This document shows, in pieces, positions 1 through 6,257 of a stretch of 64,000 nt of DNA. Source of the stretch: Alphaproteobacteria bacterium. GTDB lineage: Bacteria; Pseudomonadota; Alphaproteobacteria; Rhodospirillales; Rhodospirillaceae. Numbering within the stretch: the first letter of the stretch is position 1; the number at the start of each line of letters is the position of its first letter. The notes beneath the pieces are model-generated. The model was not told the origin of the DNA. It did not search any database and saw nothing but the letters and a program-made list of their open reading frames with translations. Location: the NCBI GenBank assembly GCA_030604885.1, contig JAUVUZ010000001.1:203278-267277 (forward strand). The letters are read 5' to 3'. A program made the position numbers and the translations under genes.

Positions 1-3000
1 TCGCGATCGGGCGGAAGAGCGGCGGCTGCGCCTGATTGGTGCGGTGCGTGCGGCCGAGGCCCTGGATGGCGGCGTCGGCCTTCCAGCCGGGTTCGAGGAG
101 GTAATGGACGCGCAGGCGCGTGTTCCGCGCCGACAGCTCGGCGTGGTAGCTGCGTCCCGTGCCGCCGGCGTCGGAGAAGATCAGGACGCGCTTGTTGTCG
201 TCCATGAACGCCTGCGTCTCGGCGAGATTGGCGGACGCGGCGCGGTTCTCCACCACGAGCCGCTGGCCCTTGCGGACGATCCGGCGCGAGCGGCCCGTCA
301 CCTCGGCCACCATGTCGGTGCCGAAGTGCTGAACGATCTGGTCGAGCGCGCCGGGGACGGCCGGCAGGCTCGCCAGCTTCTCGATCAGCGCGGTGCGGCG
401 GGCGACAGCCTCCCGGCTTTCGACGGGCTGGCCGTCACGCATGACCGGACGCGACGAGACCTTGCCGTCGCTGTCGGTGAACGGCTCGTAGAGCTGAACC
501 GGGAAGCTGGTTTCGAGGTAGGACAGGACATATTCGCGCGGCGTGATGTCCGCCCGAATATCGTTCCATTCTTCTGTCGGGATGTCGGCCAGACGCCGCT
601 CCGTCAGCGCCTCGCCGGTCGAGACGATCTGGATCACGGCGGAATGACCGGCTTCCAGATCGGCGGTGATCGACCGGATCAGGGTCGGCGTTTTCATGCT
701 GGTGAGCAGATGGCCGAAGAAACGCTGCTTGGCGGACTCGAAGGCCGAGCGGGCGGCGGACTTCGCCTGCTTGTTCAGCGTGCCGGACGATCCGGTGATG
801 TTGGCGGCCTCCATCGCCGCGTCGAGATTGTTATGGATGATGGCGAAGGCCCCGGCATAGGCGTCGTAGATGCGGGTCTGCTCAGGGCTAAGCGCGTGCT
901 CGACCAGCTCATATTCCACGCCGTCGAAGGAAAGCGAGCGGGCGGTGTAGAGGCCAAGCGCCCGAAGGTCGCGAGCCAGAACCTCCATCGCCGCGACGCC
1001 GCCGGCTTCGATCGCCTCGACAAACTCGGCCCTGGTCGAGAACGGGAAATCCTCGCCGCCCCAGAGACCGAGCCGCTGGGCATAGGCGAGATTGTGGACG
1101 GAGGTGGCGCCGGTCGCCGAGACATAGGTGATGCGGGCGTTCGGGAGCGCGTGCTGGAGGCGAAGCCCGGCGCGGCCCTGCTGCGAGGCGGCGACGTCGC
1201 CGCGTTCACCCTTGCCTCCGGCGGCATTCTGCATCGCGTGCGCCTCGTCGAAAATGATGGCTCCATCGAAATCGGAGCCCAACCATTCGACGATCTGCTT
1301 GACCCTGGAAACCCGCTCGCCGCGGTCGTCGCCCCGTAGCGTGGCGTAGGTTGTAAATAGGACGCCTTCGGGCAGCGTGATCGGCCGCCCTTGCGGGAAG
1401 CGTGACAGTGGCGTGACAAGCAGGCGCTCCATGCCGAGCGCGCTCCAGTCGCGTTGGGCGTCCTCCAGCAGCTTGTCGGATTTGGAGATCCAGACCGCCT
1501 TGCGCCGGCCCTGAAGCCAGTTGTCGAGGATGATCGCGGCGGACTGGCGGCCCTTGCCGACGCCGGTGCCGTCGCCGATGAAGAAGCCGCGCCGGAAGCG
1601 CACGGCCTTCTCGGCATCGTCGCGCGCGGCCGAGACGAGATCGAACGTCTCGTCCACCGTCCACGAACCGGCGAGATAGTCCGAATGGGCTTCGCCCGCA
1701 TAGACCAGCGTTTCGAGCTGGGCGTCGGACAGGAGATCGCGGATGTTGGCGGGGAGATGCGGGCGATAGCTCGGCTTCGGCGGCGCGACGGACGCCATCG
1801 CCGCCGACTGCACCAGCTTGGTCGGATGGGCCTGAGAACCGGAAATACGGATCGCCTGCAATCCGTACTCTTCATAGATGGCGTCGGAGATACGGCCATC
1901 GTCGGTGGTTCCGGCTTCGGGCAGCGTGTCGACGATCTCATAGGCGAGCGCGACGCCTTCCGGCTCAGTCGCGACAGCGGCGGGCGCGATCCTGGCGGCA
2001 CGGTTGAGATAGCCGCGCACGCTGCGCGCGGCGGCGGGTGCCGCGGCTGGAACGATGACGGAGGGATCGACCGGCAGGCGCGGCGGTAGATGTGCGCCGA
2101 TCCAGTCCATAAGGGTCGCGGCATCCGGCGCGGTGCCCGGCGAGACCGGGAAGACCGTGGGATCATCGGCGGGCAGCTTGTCGATGACGGTGAGCCGCGT
2201 GGCGAAGGTCGTGCCATGCTTGGCGTAAACGCTGCCGTCGATCCCGGCGGAGAAGACGACGCGGCCGCGCTCCTGCAGACGGGCGAAGGCGTCGGTCCAG
2301 GCCGGAGCCTCCGGGCCGAAGTTCGAGCCGGTGATCGCAACGAGGCGGCCGCCGGGCGCCAGGCGCGCGAGCGCGGAGGCGACATGGCGGAACGCGGCGT
2401 CGGCCACGCGGCCCTCGACATGGACCATGGCCGAGAACGGCGGGTTCATGAGCACGACAGACGGAACGGTGGCGGCGTCGAGATGATCGTCGATCTGGGC
2501 CGCGTCGAAGCGGGTGACGGCAATGGCCGGAAAGAGAGAGGAAAGGAGCGCGGCGCGCGTGTCGGCCAGTTCGTTCAGCACGAGCGAGCCGCCGGCGATC
2601 TCGGCGAGGATCGCCAGAAGTCCGGTCCCGGCCGATGGCTCCAGCACGCGGTCGGCGGTCGTGATCGCGGCGGCAGTCGTGGCGACCAGGCCAAGCGGGA
2701 TCGGTGTCGAGAATTGTTGGAGCGCCTGGCTCTCCTGCGAGCGGCGGGTATGGGTCGGCAGAAGCCCGACGATCTTGCCGAGCAGCGGGAGTGCTGCGAC
2801 CTTCGAGCCGGCTTTGCGGAAAAGCGCCTTTCCGTATTTGCGCAGGAACAGGACGGTGGCGACCTCGCACGCCTCATAGGCGGTTTTCCAGTCCCAGAGG
2901 CCGGTGGCGTCGGAACCGCCGAAGGCCGCCTCCATCGCGCCGCGCAGGGCAACGGCATCGACACGCGCACCGCGTTCGAGATGCGGCAGGATGAGCAGGG

Positions 3001-3088
3001 CAGCCGCGCGGACGGCGGCGGCAGAATCGCCGGGCGCAGCGAGCGGCGTCGCCGGCAGCGTATCGGCGAGGGGAAGCAAAGTGTTCAT
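1..3088 (-). CDS. SAM methyltransferase fused to Sno (strawberry notch)-type SF2 helicase, 3' end outside window
   Basis: About 1029 residues are visible, and the frame stays open to the left edge, so the C-terminus is missing. The N-terminal third has a class I methyltransferase signature: a VLEPSAGTG glycine loop near residue 150 and an LMNPPF catalytic motif near 215, as in N6-adenine DNA methylases. The second half is a strawberry-notch helicase with a Walker A-like GDGTGVGKGRQ, a DEAH box (FDEAH), and a motif VI-like QGLGRTHRTNQAQ near the end. Such fusions are known from conjugative elements and phages, where modification or protection of incoming DNA is proposed. The ATG at 3088 was chosen because it follows a structured leader and precedes the conserved region. 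Family assignment is confident; the cellular role is inferred. Confidence 0.88.
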   Translation of the reverse strand, partial: MNTLLPLADTLPATPLAAPGDSAAAVRAAALLILPHLERGARVDAVALRGAMEAAFGGSDATGLWDWKTAYEACEVATVLFLRKYGKALFRKAGSKVAALPLLGKIVGLLPTHTRRSQESQALQQFSTPIPLGLVATTAAAITTADRVLEPSAGTGLLAILAEIAGGSLVLNELADTRAALLSSLFPAIAVTRFDAAQIDDHLDAATVPSVVLMNPPFSAMVHVEGRVADAAFRHVASALARLAPGGRLVAITGSNFGPEAPAWTDAFARLQERGRVVFSAGIDGSVYAKHGTTFATRLTVIDKLPADDPTVFPVSPGTAPDAATLMDWIGAHLPPRLPVDPSVIVPAAAPAAARSVRGYLNRAARIAPAAVATEPEGVALAYEIVDTLPEAGTTDDGRISDAIYEEYGLQAIRISGSQAHPTKLVQSAAMASVAPPKPSYRPHLPANIRDLLSDAQLETLVYAGEAHSDYLAGSWTVDETFDLVSAARDDAEKAVRFRRGFFIGDGTGVGKGRQSAAIILDNWLQGRRKAVWISKSDKLLEDAQRDWSALGMERLLVTPLSRFPQGRPITLPEGVLFTTYATLRGDDRGERVSRVKQIVEWLGSDFDGAIIFDEAHAMQNAAGGKGERGDVAASQQGRAGLRLQHALPNARITYVSATGATSVHNLAYAQRLGLWGGEDFPFSTRAEFVEAIEAGGVAAMEVLARDLRALGLYTARSLSFDGVEYELVEHALSPEQTRIYDAYAGAFAIIHNNLDAAMEAANITGSSGTLNKQAKSAARSAFESAKQRFFGHLLTSMKTPTLIRSITADLEAGHSAVIQIVSTGEALTERRLADIPTEEWNDIRADITPREYVLSYLETSFPVQLYEPFTDSDGKVSSRPVMRDGQPVESREAVARRTALIEKLASLPAVPGALDQIVQHFGTDMVAEVTGRSRRIVRKGQRLVVENRAASANLAETQAFMDDNKRVLIFSDAGGTGRSYHAELSARNTRLRVHYLLEPGWKADAAIQGLGRTHRTNQAQPPLFRPIA

Positions 3089-3183
3089 TGGGAAGTCCTC
3101 GGGAGAGCGGAAACGGGCAAGCCCGCCGGCGCTCTCTCTCGGACCGGACGGGCTCAAACCCGTCCCGGCCACTCTCTGCCTCT
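3089..3183 (-). promoter_or_regulatory. Structured 5' leader, copy 1 (class B), before the methyltransferase-helicase
   Basis: Read on the minus strand, this leader has a GAGGCAGAG block, then a hairpin with arms AGCCCG/CGGGCU plus an inner CCGG/CCGG that presents a GAGAGAGAG-rich loop. The loop bases (plus 3130-3136) are exactly complementary to a GAGAGCG on the plus strand (3103-3109) just ahead of the Shine-Dalgarno region. It aligns with the leader at 5502-5592, sharing GAGGCAGAG, GAGAGAG, CCCGTTTC and GCTCTC. Function is inferred. Confidence 0.55.
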
Positions 3184-3211
3184 ACAGCCGTGGCGATAGC
3201 CGACATGAAAC

Positions 3212-3239
3212 AAGCGCCCGGCCGTGTGGCGGGGCGCTT
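3212..3239 (-). terminator. Rho-independent terminator after the 3247-3891 gene
   Basis: Eight-base arms AAGCGCCC/GGGCGCTT are followed on the minus strand by a T-rich stretch (TTGTTTC), just beyond the stop of the 3247-3891 gene and before leader copy 1. Confidence 0.6.
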
Positions 3240-3246
3240 GTCGAGG

Positions 3247-3891
3247 TCAGCCGAAACGGCGTCCGGTTTCGGTGAAGGTGTATTGGTTGGCGGTGATCGT
3301 CTCGTCCACGGCCTCGTCCGAACTGAGGTATTCGTATTCGCGTTCGAGCTGCCGGTAGAGCCAACGGGCGAGATCACGCAGCGCCTCGATCACGGCGTCT
3401 TCTGCATCGGCCGTCATGTCCTGATACGTGGGGCTGTCCCGCTCGACCGAGATCGCCATGCAATATTCATGGGAATAGCGGCCTCGATGACTGACATCGG
3501 CGCGGAGCTGATAGAAATTGCGGCGCTGGATCGCCAGCAGGTCATCGGCGATGGCGTGAAGGCGGGTGTCTTTCGGCGCGTACTCGCGAATTTCGCGGGT
3601 GGCGTTTTTGCGAAAGGCATAAAACGCCTGATAGCTGGCGCCATTGCCCTGCGACCAGAAGCCGGTGAACGCGATCTGCGGCTCCTGCCGGGTGCCGCCG
3701 CCCATGAGGCGGACGGACCGGGTTTTCAGGCAGATACCGAGGATTTTCGCGATGCGCTGGAAATCCTCGAAGACGGAATCATACCACTCGTAGTCGAAGC
3801 CGCCTTCACGATACCAGGCGCGCGCGATGTCCTTGGCGGCGTCGGAAAGCTCGCCGAGCTGATAGACGGTGGTTTCGATGATCTCAGGCAT
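3247..3891 (-). CDS. Conserved phage/element protein with a FTGFWSQGNGAS motif
   Basis: This is a protein of 214 residues. Its N-terminus (VYQLGELSDAAKDIARAWYR) and the central FTGFWSQGNGASY motif near residue 70 match a family I recall from phages and conjugative elements, sometimes labelled antitoxin of a toxin-antitoxin stability system; that label has no clear biochemical support. The ATG at 3891 was chosen because the conserved region begins there and it overlaps the stop of the upstream gene (3884-4300) by 8 bases, indicating translational coupling. An upstream in-frame ATG would add 34 unlikely residues. No catalytic motif is visible. Confidence 0.7.
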   Translation of the reverse strand: MPEIIETTVYQLGELSDAAKDIARAWYREGGFDYEWYDSVFEDFQRIAKILGICLKTRSVRLMGGGTRQEPQIAFTGFWSQGNGASYQAFYAFRKNATREIREYAPKDTRLHAIADDLLAIQRRNFYQLRADVSHRGRYSHEYCMAISVERDSPTYQDMTADAEDAVIEALRDLARWLYRQLEREYEYLSSDEAVDETITANQYTFTETGRRFG

Positions 3892-4300
3892 CGGGATCGC
3901 CTCCGCGCAGCACCTTGTCGAGCCAGCCATCGGTATAGATCCAGGCGACCGTCTCGCCGGTGGCGAGGTCGATGACATGAGCGCCGCCGCCAAAGCCGTC
4001 GAGGCGGGGCCGCGAGCAGAGGTTGGCGTATTGGAAGCCCCAACGACCTGTCAGACCGAACTCGGTCGCGCAGATCGTGACGAACTGGATCATGCGCGCG
4101 GGATCGCCGGTCTCGTCATGGCGCATCCAAAGCTCGGTCCCCCCATATTGGGGTTCGATCGAGAGAAGAAAGCCCTCGGAGGGAGGCTCCTCGGACGCTC
4201 CTTCCTCGGAGAGCTTGTTGTAGAGTTCGAGCGCGCGAGCGGCGTTTTCGGGTGTGCCGACGTTAAGCAGGCACGAGAAATGCGTAAGGTAGTTGGCCAT
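3884..4300 (-). CDS. Conserved hypothetical element protein
   Basis: This protein of 138 residues has no recognisable catalytic or membrane motif. It has an acidic surface-type composition, a Gly-rich stretch (DGFGGGAHVI) near residue 105 and the element WIYTDGWLDKVL near the end. It overlaps the start of the 3247-3891 gene, so the two are probably co-translated and may form a complex. It begins right after the hairpin/T-run/SD cassette at 4302-4340. I recall similar proteins in sphingomonad and rhizobial mobile elements, but no function is known to me. Confidence 0.7.
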   Translation of the reverse strand: MANYLTHFSCLLNVGTPENAARALELYNKLSEEGASEEPPSEGFLLSIEPQYGGTELWMRHDETGDPARMIQFVTICATEFGLTGRWGFQYANLCSRPRLDGFGGGAHVIDLATGETVAWIYTDGWLDKVLRGGDPDA

Positions 4301-4301
4301 G

Positions 4302-4345
4302 TCAGGCTCCTGAAATGGAAAACCCGGCGCAGGGCCGGGTCGAAT
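4302..4345 (-). promoter_or_regulatory. Hairpin - T-run - SD cassette (copy 1) before the 3884-4300 gene
   Basis: On the minus strand ACCCGGC-ccctgc-type hairpin bases (arms plus 4322-4328 and 4334-4340) run into TTTT, then CATTTCAGGAG, then the ATG at 4300. The hairpin is a good intrinsic terminator for transcripts entering from the 4369-4926 gene, yet the same block also supplies the SD of the next gene. A near-identical block lies at 6156-6195. Confidence 0.6.
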
Positions 4346-4368
4346 GGATGGAAAAGCGTGGTTGGAAG

Positions 4369-4926
4369 TCAGGCGGCCAGCGGCATTCGCAGAAGCTCGG
4401 CCGCCGTCTCGCGCCAGAGCGCATCGACCAACCGCGCTTCAAGCTGGCTGGCGCGGTAGCGATGTTCGCGGGCCGAGGCGTGCTCGCCGCGACCGGACGC
4501 GGTGAAGGCCGCGCCGCGCAGCTTGCTGGCCTCGGTCACGACACGGCGGGCCTCGGCGTCGGATGCGACGGGCTGCTGCCAGAGGACGATCCCGGCCCGG
4601 ATCATTCCTGCAATGACAAGGCCCTGGTCGCTGTCCTGAATGACGATGATGCGCGGGCGCAAGCGCAGCATCTCGTCGGTGCCGACGCGGATGTCGCCGG
4701 CCGCGACGCGGCGGCTGGCGAGCGACATGGCGTCTTCGGGGGACGGGCATTCGCCGATGGCGACGATCTGGTCGAAACCATCGGCGTCATCCATCCCCTC
4801 ATAATAGGCGGTGCCGATGCAGGAGATCCGCAACGGGAGTTTCTGTGCGCGTTGCAGGGTCGGCAGGACATGCCGGGCGAGAATGGCGCCGATCGGGGCG
4901 ACGCGGGATTGGCGGGCAATGGTCAT
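4369..4926 (-). CDS. Hypothetical element protein, 185 aa
   Basis: I do not recognise a family. The protein is 185 residues, soluble, with an N-terminal basic segment (MTIARQSRVAP) and a core that could be alpha/beta, including hydrophobic strands (RIIVIQ near residue 87). The C-terminal third is Arg- and Ala-rich with probable helices. The ATG at 4926 was chosen because a class A structured leader ends immediately before it; an in-frame ATG upstream would translate the leader. The unit appears monocistronic, ending at the terminator-like cassette at 4302-4345. Confidence 0.65.
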   Translation of the reverse strand: MTIARQSRVAPIGAILARHVLPTLQRAQKLPLRISCIGTAYYEGMDDADGFDQIVAIGECPSPEDAMSLASRRVAAGDIRVGTDEMLRLRPRIIVIQDSDQGLVIAGMIRAGIVLWQQPVASDAEARRVVTEASKLRGAAFTASGRGEHASAREHRYRASQLEARLVDALWRETAAELLRMPLAA

Positions 4927-5018
4927 CGGATCAACTCCGCGACGGGCGGCGGAAGCCTCTCCTCCACCTCGTAACCCGTCACGGACAGGCCGACCGGCCT
5001 CTGCCTCTCTCTCTTCGG
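4927..5018 (-). promoter_or_regulatory. Structured 5' leader, copy 2 (class A), before the 4369-4926 gene
   Basis: Read as RNA from the minus strand, a 10-bp stem CCGUGACGGG/CCCGUCGCGG (plus 4975-4984 with 4937-4946) encloses exactly 28 nt. Inside is a 7-bp hairpin GUGGAGG/CUUCCGC with loop AGAGG. The 3' arm of the outer stem runs into the GGAG Shine-Dalgarno, and CGGA near it can alternatively pair with UCCG next to the start codon. It matches the leaders at 8433-8520 and 10499-10584. Confidence 0.65.
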
Positions 5019-5043
5019 ATGACGGCCGTGGCCAGCACGAAAA

Positions 5044-5071
5044 ATGCGCCCCACCGGATGATGGGGCGCAT
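5044..5071 (-). terminator. Rho-independent terminator after ardB-like gene
   Basis: Nine-base arms ATGCGCCCC/GGGGCGCAT are followed by TTTTT on the minus strand. It lies 8 bases past the stop of the 5079-5501 gene. Confidence 0.8.
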
Positions 5072-5078
5072 GGACCGG

Positions 5079-5501
5079 TCAATCGATGGCCTGGAATATC
5101 GCCGACGCCTCGGGGTGGCCGTCGAGATAGCCGTAAAGCCGCTCATAGCCTTGCGCGAGAAAGTCGGACTCGAACCGGAACGACAGATGCGAGAAGGCGA
5201 AAAGCGTGGCGATGATGCCTGCCGCCTCGGCCGAAACCTCGCCGCGATATTCCGTGATTTCGCTTTCGATGCGGAAACGCGGCTTCGAGGTTGGTGCGAG
5301 GAACAACGGCTGCCCGTCGATCTCATAGAAGTTCCAGAAGCCGCCGCCATAGTCCTGCGGGCTGAGGCGGTCCATCAGGGAATAGACCGCATTCTCGGCC
5401 ACGATCAGGAGCGGCAGGCCGAACAGGGTCGGCAGGAACATCTCGCGCCGATCCTCGGGAACGAGGGTGGCGGAGGGTTTCACGAGCGTATCATTGGACA
5501 T
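5079..5501 (-). CDS. ardB: ArdB/KlcA-family anti-restriction protein
   Basis: This protein of 140 residues is close to the usual ArdB/KlcA length. The family pattern is visible: FLPTLFGLPLLIVAENAVYSLMDRL, then a Gly-rich GGGFWNFYEIDGQPLFLAP, and a C-terminal helical part. ArdB/KlcA proteins relieve type I restriction in the recipient after conjugation, apparently without mimicking DNA. The ATG at 5501 follows a structured leader and gives the family start. Its presence with ArdC in one element fits a counter-restriction role during transfer. Confidence 0.82.
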   Translation of the reverse strand: MSNDTLVKPSATLVPEDRREMFLPTLFGLPLLIVAENAVYSLMDRLSPQDYGGGFWNFYEIDGQPLFLAPTSKPRFRIESEITEYRGEVSAEAAGIIATLFAFSHLSFRFESDFLAQGYERLYGYLDGHPEASAIFQAID

Positions 5502-5592
5502 GGGAGGCGTCTCCAGAGAGCGAAACGGGAAAAGTCCGACCGGCTCTCTCTTCACCGCCCGGACCTGTCCCGGCTCCAAGGCCCTCTGCCTC
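5502..5592 (-). promoter_or_regulatory. Structured 5' leader, copy 3 (class B), before ardB
   Basis: On the minus strand, 11-nt arms GUCCGGGCGGU/GCCGGUCGGAC (one G-G mismatch, wobbles allowed) enclose a GAAGAGAGA loop. The AGAGAGC of this region (complement of plus 5543-5549) can alternatively pair with GCUCUCU (complement of plus 5515-5521) just ahead of the ribosome-binding region. GAGGCAGAG, GAGAGAG, CCCGTTTC and GCTCTC are shared with copy 1 at 3089-3183. Confidence 0.5.
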
Positions 5593-5892
5593 TCATGGCA
5601 CCCAGAGGCCCTCCGCGAGTTCGCGGGCGATCATGGCCCGCGATCTCATCATCACGTCGTCGCCGCGCGTGTCGGGATGGCCGAAGAACCGCGCGCCGGG
5701 ACCGTTCGCGCACCAGTCGGCATAGTAGCACCAGGCGCGATCGGTCAGCCGGAACGCGACCATATCGGAAGCCCAATGCGGTTTCGGCACCACGACGACG
5801 ACAAGGCCGTCGCGGTTTTCCTCCCAGGGAAGCGAGCGTTCAGCGGGGGGATTGCGGCGGTCCTCGGCGAATATCTCATCGACGGTCATCAT
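5593..5892 (-). CDS. Hypothetical element protein, 99 aa
   Basis: This small soluble protein of 99 residues starts MMTVDEIFAED and contains a hydrophobic strand VVVVVPKPHW and a Trp/Tyr-rich middle (WCYYADWC) near residues 53-60. I do not know the family. The ATG at 5892 was chosen because it overlaps the stop of the upstream gene in an ATGA, indicating translational coupling with 5889-6155; an ATG 15 bases further upstream is also in frame. Its stop borders leader copy 3. Confidence 0.65.
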   Translation of the reverse strand: MMTVDEIFAEDRRNPPAERSLPWEENRDGLVVVVVPKPHWASDMVAFRLTDRAWCYYADWCANGPGARFFGHPDTRGDDVMMRSRAMIARELAEGLWVP

Positions 5893-6155
5893 GCCGTGCC
5901 CTGGCATTGTGCGGCCGTGAGGAAGCCGGCCGGATTATCGGGATCGGGCGGCAGATAGGCGTCATAGGGGTTGCCGTCCGCCAGGTGCCCGAACGGCGTC
6001 ATGATGATGTCGCCTCCGTCGCGGCCGACCGCACAGAGGACGTAGCGCAGTTCGCCGGAAGTGGCGTCCAGGCACTCCATGAGGGCAAGATTGCCGTCGC
6101 CGGCCGCGCGCAACAGGGTGTTGAAGTTCGTGCGGGCATGTTCGGGGATAGCCAT
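5889..6155 (-). CDS. DUF6117-like small element protein
   Basis: This protein of 88 residues starts MAIPEHARTNFNTLLRAA and contains CAVGRDGGDIIMTPFGHLADGNPYDAYLPP. The pattern matches, from memory, the DUF6117 family of short proteins in alphaproteobacterial conjugative elements; no biochemical role is known. It is preceded by the hairpin/SD cassette at 6156-6195 and is coupled by ATGA to the 5593-5892 gene. Confidence 0.72.
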   Translation of the reverse strand: MAIPEHARTNFNTLLRAAGDGNLALMECLDATSGELRYVLCAVGRDGGDIIMTPFGHLADGNPYDAYLPPDPDNPAGFLTAAQCQGTA

Positions 6156-6195
6156 GAGGATCTCCTGAAATGAAAAGCCCGGCGCGAGGCCGGGC
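6156..6195 (-). promoter_or_regulatory. Hairpin - T-run - SD cassette (copy 2) before the 5889-6155 gene
   Basis: Minus-strand arms GCCCGGC/GCCGGGC (plus 6189-6195 and 6177-6183) are followed by TTTT, CATTTCAGGAG and the ATG at 6155. It can terminate transcripts of the ParB gene. Its sequence matches the block at 4302-4345 almost base for base in hairpin, T-run and SD. Confidence 0.6.
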
Positions 6196-6257
6196 GGATT
6201 GAAGGGGATGCGACAAAGGCGGCGGGAAGCGACCTCGGCCGCTCCCCGCCGTTTCAG

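Noticed and set aside
44..1339. Long plus-strand open frame opposite the methyltransferase-helicase
   Set aside because: It lies antisense to a protein with clear motifs over its entire length and has no motif of its own.
775..2421. Minus-strand 548-codon open frame
   Set aside because: It is an out-of-frame reading within the methyltransferase-helicase gene, of Ser/Arg/Pro-rich composition typical of shadow frames in high-GC DNA.
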